Source of the DNA: Bacteroidales bacterium
GTDB taxonomy: Bacteria; Bacteroidota; Bacteroidia; Bacteroidales; B39-G9
Length of the DNA: 13,574 nucleotides
Reading direction: 5' to 3'
Assembly (NCBI GenBank): GCA_023145555.1
Contig: JAGLDO010000099.1
Span: 1-13,574 of the forward strand
In this document: piece after piece, positions 1 through 9,143 of the stretch
Layout of the letters: every line of letters begins with the position of its first letter
How positions within the stretch are numbered: position 1 is the stretch's first letter
Translations under genes and position numbers: made by a program
Notes under the pieces: generated by a model
Told to the model about the DNA's origin: nothing
Databases searched by the model: none
What the model saw: only the letters and a program-made list of their open reading frames with translations

Positions 1-33
1 TTTTTTTTATTTTAGTTATTACAATATGTTTAT

Positions 34-41
34 TACTTTTG
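34..41 (+). promoter_or_regulatory. Candidate Bacteroidota -7 element upstream of rbfA
   Basis: TACTTTTG matches the Bacteroidota primary-sigma -7 consensus TAnnTTTG at every defined base and ends 28 bp before the rbfA start codon. No clean TTG -33 element is visible. The nearest candidate is a weak TTTAG at 11-15, 18 bp upstream. In such AT-rich DNA the octamer can occur by chance, so this is tentative. The upstream gene is outside the window, so read-through from it cannot be excluded. Confidence 0.35.
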
Positions 42-69
42 AACCTATTAATTATTAAACTTTAGACTA

Positions 70-405
70 ATGACAACTGCCCGTCAAGATAAAATTTCCC
101 GATTGCTTCAAAGAGATTTAAGTGATATCTTTCAAAAAGAAAGTTTGCGTCTTTTTAAAGGAGCATTAGTTTCTGCTACAATTGTAAGAGTGAGCCCTGA
201 TTTATCTGTTGCAAAAGTCTACGTAAGTATATTCTCAACAAATAAAGATATTGATGTTTTTGCATTAATTAACAAAAACAAAAAAAGTATTCGCTACAAA
301 TTAGCTGAACGTGTAAAAAATCAGCTTAGGATTGTTCCCGAGTTGGTTTTCTATATTGACGATTCTCTTGATTATATTGAAAATATTGAAGGTCTTTTAA
401 GTTAA
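70..405 (+). CDS. rbfA: Ribosome-binding factor A (RbfA), 30S maturation factor
   Basis: This encodes a 111-aa protein of usual RbfA length. RbfA is a cytoplasmic single-domain KH-type protein that binds the immature 30S subunit near 16S rRNA helix 1 and helps late maturation, especially in the cold. The family pattern is clear: an N-terminal basic helix (residues 4-22), a strand with the V-x-V-S-P-D-L signature (around 38-45), the following strand AKVYVS (48-53), then the long helix SIRYKLAERVKNQL (73-86) and the closing strand RIVPELVFYIDDS (87-99). The ATG at 70 is chosen because an in-frame stop lies at 49-51 with no other start between. There is no Shine-Dalgarno sequence, as is common in Bacteroidota. 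The stop codon overlaps the next gene's ATG by one base, so translational coupling is likely. The family assignment is firm; the role is known from E. coli homologues. Confidence 0.95.
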   Translation: MTTARQDKISRLLQRDLSDIFQKESLRLFKGALVSATIVRVSPDLSVAKVYVSIFSTNKDIDVFALINKNKKSIRYKLAERVKNQLRIVPELVFYIDDSLDYIENIEGLLS

Positions 406-1619
406 TGAATTTCCCTTTTTACATATCAAAACGTTATCTGTTTTCAAAAAAAAAGATAAATATTATAAATATTATATCTATTGTTTCTGTTATGGGAGTT
501 GCAGTAGGCTCAATGGCTTTAATTATTGTGCTTTCTGTTTTTAACGGTTTTGATGGATTAATAAAATCATTATTCAGCTCTTTTGACCCTGATTTAAAAA
601 TTACTGTCACACAAGGAAAAACATTTTCAATTGATAGTGTTTCGTTAAATAAAATAAAAAATATTGAGGGTGTTGCTTTTTACACAGAAATTATTGAAGA
701 AAATTCTTTGCTGAAATATGGTAAAAAATTATATCCTGCTGTATTAAAGGGCGTTGACGATAATTATACTAAAGTTTCGGGGGTCGATACAATGATTACT
801 CAAGGAAAATTTCTTGTTAAACTAAAAGAAAGAAATTTTGCAGTGGTTGGTCAAGGTGTTGCTTATTACTTGTCGTTAGGTTTAAATTTTGTTGATCCTA
901 TACAAATTTTTGTTCCCCGAAGAACTGCCAAATCTACATTAAACCCAAACAATGCTTTTAATAAAGATTATATTTATCCTACCGGTTTTTTTTCTATTCA
1001 ACAAGATATTGACTCAAAATTTATTATTGTACCTATTCGATTTGCTCGAAAAATGCTTGAATATAATGATAAGGAAGTTAGTGCTGTTGAATTAAAGTTA
1101 AAGCAAAATTCCGATTCCGAAGATGTTAAAAATGAAATATCGGAAATATTAGGAGCTAATTTTACTATTAAAAATCGTTATGAACAGCATGAATTGCTTT
1201 ACAAAATGATGAAATCGGAAAAGTTGGTTATATACTTAATATTATCTTTTATTTTAATAATTGCCTCATTTAATATAATAGCATCGCTAACAATGCTTAT
1301 AATTGACAAGAAGAATGATTTAACAACTTTAAGAAGCATGGGCTTAGATTTAAAAGCTATTAGAAAAATATTCTTTTTTGAAGGAATTATGATATCATTA
1401 ATCGGTGCGATTACAGGTGTTATTATTGGCTTTATTTTTTGCTGGCTTCAACAAAAATATGGGTTTATTAAATTACAGGGCGGTTCTTTTATTATTAGTT
1501 CTTATCCTGTTAAAATGATTTTTTTAGATTTTATTAATACTATATTAATAGTGTTTCTCATTGGCTCGTTTGCTTCTTTTTATCCTGTAAGATATATTAC
1601 TAAAAAATATTTGACATAA
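405..1619 (+). CDS. FtsX/LolC-LolE-family ABC transporter permease
   Basis: This encodes a 404-aa inner-membrane protein with the MacB/FtsX/LolCE layout. A short cytoplasmic N-terminus is followed by TM1 (about 24-47), a large extracytoplasmic domain (about 50-270), and then TM2 (about 273-298), TM3 (about 323-347) and TM4 (about 372-392). The segment after TM2, DKKNDLTTLRSMG (301-313), is the typical cytoplasmic coupling loop (E/DK+..-..LR.MG) that contacts the ATPase. The long extracytoplasmic domain and the N-terminal FYISKRYLFSKKK stretch resemble LolC/LolE, which extract lipoproteins from the inner membrane for transfer to the outer membrane. Bacteroidota often carry such a permease beside rbfA. 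No LolD-type ATPase lies in the window, so it must come from elsewhere. Its ATG shares a base with the rbfA stop (TAATG), which implies coupled translation. Substrate identity is inferred from the family, and another MacB-like export role is possible. Confidence 0.85.
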   Translation: MNFPFYISKRYLFSKKKINIINIISIVSVMGVAVGSMALIIVLSVFNGFDGLIKSLFSSFDPDLKITVTQGKTFSIDSVSLNKIKNIEGVAFYTEIIEENSLLKYGKKLYPAVLKGVDDNYTKVSGVDTMITQGKFLVKLKERNFAVVGQGVAYYLSLGLNFVDPIQIFVPRRTAKSTLNPNNAFNKDYIYPTGFFSIQQDIDSKFIIVPIRFARKMLEYNDKEVSAVELKLKQNSDSEDVKNEISEILGANFTIKNRYEQHELLYKMMKSEKLVIYLILSFILIIASFNIIASLTMLIIDKKNDLTTLRSMGLDLKAIRKIFFFEGIMISLIGAITGVIIGFIFCWLQQKYGFIKLQGGSFIISSYPVKMIFLDFINTILIVFLIGSFASFYPVRYITKKYLT

Positions 1620-1655
1620 AATAATTTTCAATTTATCAATGTCACAACCTAAATA

Positions 1656-4600
1656 CTAATCTGTTAAAGTATATCTTAAGCTAAAACCAACATTACTATT
1701 TGTGTTTTTATATGATTGGGATATTTTAGGATCGTTTGTAATTGTATCGAAGAATGCTCTAACCGACAGGTTTTTACTTAAAACATAATCAGCAGTAAAT
1801 TTTAACGAAATAGTTTTTTGCCCGGCTGTTGGTGTATTTTGGTCTTCAACCAATTTTCGAGTAATAGTTATGTTATCTCTTAATGAAAAATCTAATCGAA
1901 TGTTTAAGTCGCTGTCATAAACTTTTTGTCGTCCTCCTGTTTTAACTATTATTTTTACTTTATTAAAACGATAACCTGTGCCAATAACAATTTCTTTTCC
2001 TATGAGTTCGGTTAATTGTTTGTTTTGCAAACTCATTGTGAGATTTCTATTCTTTTTATATTCCAGTTTTGTAAGAATATTGTTTTTCCAGGTCATGTCC
2101 ATACTAATAAGAGGACTGAACTGTTCGCTGAGAGTAAAACTGTAAATATCATTTTGTGGAACAAAGTTTTGCAATTGATCTCTCATCTTACTAAAGCCAT
2201 CTCCATCAGTATCGTCAAAATTTGTATTTGCTGTATAACTTCCAATATTAAAAGTTGAAGAATAAGAATGACTAAGAGTAAGTGTTTTGAAATATTTTTT
2301 AACAAACTCAATTTTTGTTAAGCCATCATAATTAACTCGCCAATTAGGTTTAATGCTTAATAATGAAGGGAATGTTTTTAGAGTTACATTGTTTTCACCA
2401 ATATTCCCATAAGCAGCTAAAAAAGCAGGGATAATAACTTCTTGTGAAGTTGGACCATAACCATCGGGGAAACCGGTTTCTGAATTTGGGAGATTCTGAT
2501 AATCATCAGAACCATTTTTCTCTCGTTCAACAGCTAATCTGTTTGCAATAGTATATCTTATATTTTTAAATTTTTCAAATGCCGCTGAATAATAATTATT
2601 TGAAGCATTACCGGCTTTTTCAAAAGCAGTACCAAGAGCAATAAAAGTCATGCTAAAATTACCTGAAGTCATAGGATTATAAGCTACAATATCTCCATTT
2701 CCATCTTCAAAAGTACCACTTTCTCCAGGATAATAATACTCTGATAATCGTCGAGAAAAATTTCTGTTGCCACTAATGTCTATGCGCAACCCATTAATTG
2801 GCTCTATTGAACTTCTAACGGTAAATGTGTTAGAAAAAGTCATTAAATAAGGACTGTTTAAAATAGAATCTTTTGTTAACCAACCTTCGTCAATAGCTTT
2901 TCTTGCAAAATCTTTATCCTGAATACCTAAAATAAAAGGAATTCCCGGAGCAAACTCAGTCCCAACCTTATTTTGTCCAAGTATTTTCGTGCTTTGATTA
3001 TAACCCGGTAAAACGGTTCCGTTCTGCTCTGAATAGCTTAATGAAACATTTTTAACAGCCATTAGTGTTCTGGCTATATGCTCTAATGCAATTACAATAA
3101 GATTTTCTTTAACCTCTTTTTTACCTGTTACAATTATTTTTATATTTTTATAATCTTTTGTGGCAGTAATAGCTACTCGGTCTTCATTAATCACCTGACT
3201 TTCAATCTTAATTGCTTTGTTGTTCTCGTCAAACGCTTTTACTTTTACTTGTTCTGTTTTTAACTTATGTAAAATTGATTTTGGCACATCTGCTTTTAAC
3301 TTTACGTTATCACGTTCAAATTTTACATCTTTATACTTAACTTTGGGCTCTTTCTTTTGCTTGGTGTTTCTATATTTCTTATTTATTTTATTTAAAAATC
3401 CAACCTTATTATACAAATTTAATAAATTTAATTGTGCAGTTGCCTGTTCTCTGTTCGAATTTTTTATAATGTTACCAAGGTCATGGTCTGCTATTGTTTT
3501 TGGTCCCAGACGCCAATCATAAGTTGCAGAATATCTGGTAGTAAGCGACACCCAATTAAACATTGGTATTTTATTTATTGGCACAGTATACGATATATTA
3601 AAACGATGATTATAATTAGTAGTTGTACCTCCATTCTTTATTTCATTTAGTATTGTATCTCTTTTTGCTTCATAATCATCTTCATCTTTATCAATTAATC
3701 CTTCGGGTTCATCAATTCGGGCAACATTATTGGCTGAGAAATCAAATTTTAATGATTTTGTAAGATTGTATTTAAAATTATAGATGCGATTCCAAATAAA
3801 TTGTTTGTCGAAAGTAGGGTCGAATTTTTGGCCAAGATTATTAATATTTCTTAAAAGCACTTCATTATATTTCCTGTTCATATTTGTTCGGAAAGATATT
3901 TGTGTTGGTGCAAGATAAAAATTAAAATCTTTGATTAGTTTAAAAGCCGGTGCCCTTAGCAATTTCGATTGCTTAAATGGAATAATGTTTTTCGGGGAAT
4001 TATTAAAAATATAATTAATTGAACCCGAATGATTCTTAAGCAAATTGCGTTTAGTGTTAATATTTCGCGAGAGCATTTCACTATATGAATAACTTACTCC
4101 AATATTAGAAACACTATAAAATTTTGGTTTCCCTTTTGATTTATTAATCCCAACATTAGTGAAGTTTAAACTTTTTCGCTTTGTGTAGGTTTGCGATATT
4201 TTTTTTATTGAATCTTTTTCCTGAGTAGACAAAGCAGGGTCGTCTAATGTTACTTCTAAAGGAATATCTGCATCAAGCGGATTATATTGAGGGTTAATAA
4301 AACTCTCAGAATAACCAACATACATAGGAATTCGAACCTGAGATTTTTTAGGAAAAAACTTACCGAGTTCAAAATTTGATGATAAATCATATTGATAAGC
4401 ATCTTCTTTGCTTCGTTCGCTAACTTTTTTCTCAATACTACCAAATCCCGGTTTTTGTGTGCTTCCTGCAAGAGATATTGTTGCAAAATCTGCCAACTTA
4501 GCTGTAACTCTGGCATTAGCAGCCCAACCACCTTGTTCTTTAAAATCTGTTAAGCGCAATTCGTCTAACCATATTTCTCCTGATTTAGCATTACCATCAT

Positions 4601-7600
4601 CAGCAAGTGAATTGAATTTTTGTTTTGGGTTTCGCACTCCAAGCATTATTGTGCGAACATTACTTAAATTAGGGTTTCCTTTAATACGGATAGTGTTTTT
4701 ACCATCAGTTATTTCATACGCTGTTGACAAAGAAACTGTTGTTCCGGAATTCCTTATTTCGTTATTTCGAAGCTGCTTAACTTTAAGAAATAATTCAAAT
4801 TCAACATCTAAACGGTTCTCCTCAGGCCAAATAACTTCTCTGTCGGTTGTGCCGGGAGGAGTAACATCTAACGGTATTTCATATTCATAATAATTCTCCT
4901 GAAAATCGGAACCTAATCGAACAAAAACAGATAAATCACCATCGTTTAAAACCTGATTTTCTGAAAATGCTTCTGCATGAACTTCCATCTGAATTCTCTT
5001 ATATTCGCGAACATCCATGTTTATGTTCTTGTATGCAGCTTTTGAATATCCATCGCTCAATGAATCAACTTCTAAAACAATTGATTGTTCATTCATTTCA
5101 CGCAATTGAACATTAGAAACATCTCTTTCTCTTTCAATGTCGGGAGGTAAAACATAAGGAATAGGTTGTCTGTTTCCGTTCTCTTCAATACTAACCGTTG
5201 CTACGTTAAAAGCTGCCGATGACAAGTCGTTATCTTCAACTAAAGCCTCATCTGCTTCTTTAATAACATAATTATATTTTCGCCACTCCCCTCTTACTAA
5301 TTCTAATTTTGCAAATCGTAATACTATTGGATTGTCAACTCCTTTTAAAAACATTCTCATAAATCGAATTGACTTAAAATCTTTTATTGAACCAACAATT
5401 TTATCTGGTGAATGTATTGGAACTTTAAACTGATACCAATTAACCGTTCTTTTTTGCCCGTTTTTTAAAGTTACGTTTGCTTTTTGCACATCTGTAACAA
5501 AGTTATAACCAACTTTTAAGTCTTCGGGACTAAGTTTTACTTTATATTGAAAATAGCTTTCCGATTCACTTAAAGTGTTATCATGATTAATATCTTCAAC
5601 ATCGGGTAATGTGGTTGCCGATGTTGGAAAAGATTCTGTTGATTGTTCTGACGATGGAGAATTACCTTCTAAATTATTATAATTTTTATATCGTTCCAGA
5701 ATATTTGCATTTTTATCATCATAATACTTTCCTCTAAAATAATGATAATCATCGCTTGACGGATCTTCATAAGCATTTATGTATGCCGGCGATGATTTAC
5801 CATACTTCGTTTCAATTATATTTAAATAATCAACAACATTTCCATTATAAAATGTTTTTTCATCGTCACTGTTTAAGCCGTCTATTCCAACGTCTTGATA
5901 TTGTCTCGAATTTGACTGATTATCAAAAGCATTTACCATTGATTGCTGAAGAGGAATTCGTCCCCATACTGTTGTATCAACCATTGTGATATTATCAGAA
6001 GTAGGCAATCCGTTTTCGAAACTTTTGCGCGAATCTTTTAACACATCTTCCGAAATGTTTCCTAAATTTATGTAAAATGCAGCATCAGTATTTTCTCTCT
6101 TTACATTGTTTATAGAATCTTCGGCAAAAGGATCCATCACCCAAAATTCAACATACTCAATATTAGCCGATTCGAAATCGTTTGTTGTAATTTTACGCAT
6201 AATCCCACCCCAACGTAATTCCGGATCGTTTAATAAACCATCTTCATTAATTCCTTTTGAGTAAGAGGTAGTGTCAACATCAAAATTATAAGGACCTTTT
6301 TCTCTAGGATAAAATGCAAGATTTAAAATCTGCATCTCTGTTATAATATTATTTTGAGATTGTTTATTCGGGAAAATTTCTTTTTCAAATATTGGTCTTA
6401 CATATAAACTCGATTGCTGATTGGAGCTAACAGGTGTGCCTCCTTTTGAGAATAAAGGGTCGATATAATACCAAGAAAATTTTGCTCTGTTAAAACCATA
6501 AGCAATATCATTATTCAGACTTGCTTCGGGAAAAAGTGAAGGCTGACCTTGTGGTGTACTTGATAATACCCAACCGCCTATTGATTTAATATCAATTGTT
6601 GATTTACTTCCTTCAAAATCGTCAATATACGATTCCCCATTTCCTTTAATCGATTTTGAATGACCCGGTATTAAATGAGCAAACTCCCCATTAATTGATA
6701 TTGAAGATTTCTCTTTTGTTTCGATAAGAGGTAATTTATCAATTAATCGAGTAAGAATTGGAGCATCGGTACGAAAAGAACCGTTAAAACCCCAAATTGT
6801 ATTTGATATAGGTTCGTCACCAATATTAACTTTTTGTGTTAAGGCGTGTTCGTTTAAATTTAATATGGTTGCTCCAACATTAAAGTTATCAGAAAAACGA
6901 TAATCCAGATGAGATCCCATCAATCGTTTAGTCTGAATACTAAACATTGAATTGCTCTCTAATGATATTTTAATTGGCGTTCCGGATTCGAGTAATCCCT
7001 GATTAATAATTTTCACTCTACCCATTGCATAATCAACCGTATAGTCTTGATTTTCGACCAATTGCATTCCTCCGGCTGTAACAACAACAGAACCTTCAGG
7101 AACACTAATTGCATTAAGCGATATTTCTGAGCTGGATGATGATTGATATTCTCCTGAAAGGAAAAATTTATTTTTCTCAGCCAATTGCTGTGCCATGTTC
7201 TGGGTAGAATCATATAATTCGTTAAAAATATATTTAGCAGCATCTTCCGGCTTATTAATTTTTTCTTCAAGATATTTGCCAAAAGGTTGCAAAACAGGAA
7301 AAATAATTCTACCATTTGAAGCGTTAATCGTATAACCATCAATAAAATCGAAAACACCGTCACCGTCTTTTGTGAACTCTAATTGTGAATTCAAATTATC
7401 TAAATTTAATGCTCGCAATAATTTTTTTCCATTAATATCACCTGCAGGAATTGAATAAACAAGTGCACCTGTTTCATCATCTCTATACATAATGTCGAAT
7501 CGAAATTCTTTACTGTTAACTTGATATGCGCCAATTGAGTAAATATTTTTCATCATTAATTCCCAAGTTGGAAACTGGGGACTAAACGATGTACCTTTTA

Positions 7601-9119
7601 AAAGTTTTAAAACAAGAGTTTTTGGTGCATCAACACCTTCGTTTGAAAACTCTCCAACTTTATATGTTTTACCGTTTGCAGTATATTCAAAAGCAACAGC
7701 CAACACCTCATCTCCATTTAGTGCGGCGTTTAATGAAATATATCCGAGTTTTTTATTAATTTTATATTCGGAAGAAGACAATGGACGTGCATTTTCAATT
7801 TTTTCATAATCCTGTCCGCCCACAAAATTCGCTTCTGTAAAATTAGGCTGCGTTAAAATTTGTGTTACATCGTTAATATCTCTAATGCCCGAGTATGAAT
7901 TAACCATCATATCATACAGGCTGTTTAAATCATTATCAGGGAAATAACCCGTTCCCGATTGACTAATAAAAGGACTTGCAAAAATATTGTCTTGGTCTTC
8001 ACCAAGATCCATAAAAGCTAAAATATTTCTTGAATTCTGAAAATTACTTGATTTATTAGTTATCCAAACTTCAATTTTTGTAATGTTAACGCTTGAACTA
8101 ATTACAGGAAGATTTTTTAAGGCATCGTTATAATGTTCTTTAAAATACTGTGCCAAGAAAAAATGTCGATTAGCATCATAATCAGAAGCTGATATTTCAA
8201 ATGTGTTTTTTTGTGCTCCTCCCTGTACTTCAATAACAGAAGTTTCTCCATTTTGTTTTGAAAAAACAGATGTTACGCTTAATTTACCGAACTTAAGTTC
8301 GGTTAAAATTCCAAACAAACTTTGGCTACCGGTAATTAATGAACCTGACAATGGAAGTGCCACATTTCCTGCTTCAATTTTTTGAATTATATCATCTTCT
8401 TTTCCCGTATATTTAAGCTTCATTTTATTATCAAATTCAAAGCTTGATTCTGTGTTATAAGTAACGCCAAGCTCTAAATTATCTCCAATTTTCCCTTTAA
8501 CATTCATTTGAATTTTTTCTTTAAAATCAAATGTTATGTTTTTTCTGAGTTCTTCAGCCAAAAGAGGATTGTCGGTTTTTGTCATGTTTAATCCAAATGA
8601 CAACTCTGCCGTTCCTCGTGGTTTAATATCAATGGTGTTGCTTCCAAAAATTGTTTGAAAAACTTCACCACCTACATGTAATTTTGGTATTAAAGATGTT
8701 TGGTGTTCAAAACTTTCGCTTTTTACTTTTTCTTTCCAATAATTTTTGGTCGAATTGTTAAAATCATACTTTAAATAATCTTTTTGAGACATTGAAATGG
8801 GCAAGCGATAATTAAAATTTCCAATCTTTTTGGTGAATTCATACAGGTTTGTTTCCGGATTATATTTAATTTCTGTTTTTATATTTGTTGGTGAGTTCAA
8901 ATACAATCCTGATTGTTTTCTTGTTGGAAAATATTGGTGATTCGTTTCGTCTTTAAAAGGATATAGCAATTGTATAGTATCGCTATCAACAAAATTAGAA
9001 TCGCTTAAACAAATTAATGAAGAATTGTTGAAAACAAAAGCTTTTGCGTCAAATTGAAATAAAATTAATATTGACACAAAAATTGTTGATGAGAATATGT
9101 TAAAAAATAATTTTTTCAA
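1656..9119 (-). CDS. sprA: SprA (Sov), T9SS outer-membrane translocon protein
   Basis: This encodes 2,487 aa, close to known SprA/Sov proteins (roughly 2,300-2,500 aa). SprA forms the very large outer-membrane beta-barrel pore through which the type 9 secretion system exports adhesins, enzymes and, in gliders, motility proteins. The sequence shows a signal peptide (KK, hydrophobic stretch, AKA before residue 28). It also has SprA hallmark segments: QDYTVDYAMGRVKIIN (about 690-705), YIDDFEGSK (about 830-840), the acidic DVEDINHDNTLSESE stretch (about 1,170-1,185) and WLDELRLTDFKEQGGWAA (about 1,507-1,525). After that come many alternating aromatic or hydrophobic strands ending RYTLTD. A lysine-rich soluble insert sits at about 1,912-2,015. 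The start is TTG: an in-frame TAA lies three codons upstream and the next Met, near residue 109, would remove the signal peptide. It follows ruvA by 24 bp and is probably co-transcribed. The reading frame is uninterrupted. Gliding itself cannot be inferred. Confidence 0.96.
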   Translation of the reverse strand: MKKLFFNIFSSTIFVSILILFQFDAKAFVFNNSSLICLSDSNFVDSDTIQLLYPFKDETNHQYFPTRKQSGLYLNSPTNIKTEIKYNPETNLYEFTKKIGNFNYRLPISMSQKDYLKYDFNNSTKNYWKEKVKSESFEHQTSLIPKLHVGGEVFQTIFGSNTIDIKPRGTAELSFGLNMTKTDNPLLAEELRKNITFDFKEKIQMNVKGKIGDNLELGVTYNTESSFEFDNKMKLKYTGKEDDIIQKIEAGNVALPLSGSLITGSQSLFGILTELKFGKLSVTSVFSKQNGETSVIEVQGGAQKNTFEISASDYDANRHFFLAQYFKEHYNDALKNLPVISSSVNITKIEVWITNKSSNFQNSRNILAFMDLGEDQDNIFASPFISQSGTGYFPDNDLNSLYDMMVNSYSGIRDINDVTQILTQPNFTEANFVGGQDYEKIENARPLSSSEYKINKKLGYISLNAALNGDEVLAVAFEYTANGKTYKVGEFSNEGVDAPKTLVLKLLKGTSFSPQFPTWELMMKNIYSIGAYQVNSKEFRFDIMYRDDETGALVYSIPAGDINGKKLLRALNLDNLNSQLEFTKDGDGVFDFIDGYTINASNGRIIFPVLQPFGKYLEEKINKPEDAAKYIFNELYDSTQNMAQQLAEKNKFFLSGEYQSSSSSEISLNAISVPEGSVVVTAGGMQLVENQDYTVDYAMGRVKIINQGLLESGTPIKISLESNSMFSIQTKRLMGSHLDYRFSDNFNVGATILNLNEHALTQKVNIGDEPISNTIWGFNGSFRTDAPILTRLIDKLPLIETKEKSSISINGEFAHLIPGHSKSIKGNGESYIDDFEGSKSTIDIKSIGGWVLSSTPQGQPSLFPEASLNNDIAYGFNRAKFSWYYIDPLFSKGGTPVSSNQQSSLYVRPIFEKEIFPNKQSQNNIITEMQILNLAFYPREKGPYNFDVDTTSYSKGINEDGLLNDPELRWGGIMRKITTNDFESANIEYVEFWVMDPFAEDSINNVKRENTDAAFYINLGNISEDVLKDSRKSFENGLPTSDNITMVDTTVWGRIPLQQSMVNAFDNQSNSRQYQDVGIDGLNSDDEKTFYNGNVVDYLNIIETKYGKSSPAYINAYEDPSSDDYHYFRGKYYDDKNANILERYKNYNNLEGNSPSSEQSTESFPTSATTLPDVEDINHDNTLSESESYFQYKVKLSPEDLKVGYNFVTDVQKANVTLKNGQKRTVNWYQFKVPIHSPDKIVGSIKDFKSIRFMRMFLKGVDNPIVLRFAKLELVRGEWRKYNYVIKEADEALVEDNDLSSAAFNVATVSIEENGNRQPIPYVLPPDIERERDVSNVQLREMNEQSIVLEVDSLSDGYSKAAYKNINMDVREYKRIQMEVHAEAFSENQVLNDGDLSVFVRLGSDFQENYYEYEIPLDVTPPGTTDREVIWPEENRLDVEFELFLKVKQLRNNEIRNSGTTVSLSTAYEITDGKNTIRIKGNPNLSNVRTIMLGVRNPKQKFNSLADDGNAKSGEIWLDELRLTDFKEQGGWAANARVTAKLADFATISLAGSTQKPGFGSIEKKVSERSKEDAYQYDLSSNFELGKFFPKKSQVRIPMYVGYSESFINPQYNPLDADIPLEVTLDDPALSTQEKDSIKKISQTYTKRKSLNFTNVGINKSKGKPKFYSVSNIGVSYSYSEMLSRNINTKRNLLKNHSGSINYIFNNSPKNIIPFKQSKLLRAPAFKLIKDFNFYLAPTQISFRTNMNRKYNEVLLRNINNLGQKFDPTFDKQFIWNRIYNFKYNLTKSLKFDFSANNVARIDEPEGLIDKDEDDYEAKRDTILNEIKNGGTTTNYNHRFNISYTVPINKIPMFNWVSLTTRYSATYDWRLGPKTIADHDLGNIIKNSNREQATAQLNLLNLYNKVGFLNKINKKYRNTKQKKEPKVKYKDVKFERDNVKLKADVPKSILHKLKTEQVKVKAFDENNKAIKIESQVINEDRVAITATKDYKNIKIIVTGKKEVKENLIVIALEHIARTLMAVKNVSLSYSEQNGTVLPGYNQSTKILGQNKVGTEFAPGIPFILGIQDKDFARKAIDEGWLTKDSILNSPYLMTFSNTFTVRSSIEPINGLRIDISGNRNFSRRLSEYYYPGESGTFEDGNGDIVAYNPMTSGNFSMTFIALGTAFEKAGNASNNYYSAAFEKFKNIRYTIANRLAVEREKNGSDDYQNLPNSETGFPDGYGPTSQEVIIPAFLAAYGNIGENNVTLKTFPSLLSIKPNWRVNYDGLTKIEFVKKYFKTLTLSHSYSSTFNIGSYTANTNFDDTDGDGFSKMRDQLQNFVPQNDIYSFTLSEQFSPLISMDMTWKNNILTKLEYKKNRNLTMSLQNKQLTELIGKEIVIGTGYRFNKVKIIVKTGGRQKVYDSDLNIRLDFSLRDNITITRKLVEDQNTPTAGQKTISLKFTADYVLSKNLSVRAFFDTITNDPKISQSYKNTNSNVGFSLRYTLTD

Positions 9120-9127
9120 GAAGCCTT
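9117..9127 (-). promoter_or_regulatory. SD-like AAGG and TTG start codon of sprA
   Basis: Read on the minus strand, AAGG (9127-9124) is followed by four bases and then TTG (9119-9117). It is the only purine-rich SD-like motif I find directly before any start in this window; the other genes have A/T-only leaders or, for the permease, an overlapping start. With no ATG or GTG available between the in-frame TAA and the signal peptide, the motif supports TTG as the true initiator. The four-base spacing is short for a classical SD, so the function is tentative. Confidence 0.45.
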
Positions 9128-9143
9128 ATATGAATTTGATTTT

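Noticed and set aside
1620..1655. Possible terminator in the convergent gap between the permease and sprA
   Set aside because: The 36 bp contain no inverted repeat able to form a stable stem and no clear T-tract on either strand.
4408..4890. 160-aa plus-strand open frame inside sprA
   Set aside because: It lies wholly opposite the well-conserved SprA coding sequence, has no recognisable domain and no promoter or leader. It is a shadow of the sprA frame.
7013..7363. 116-aa minus-strand open frame inside sprA in another frame
   Set aside because: It overlaps SprA sequence that is intact in its own frame; the Leu/Ile-rich composition is an out-of-frame reading of AT-rich DNA.
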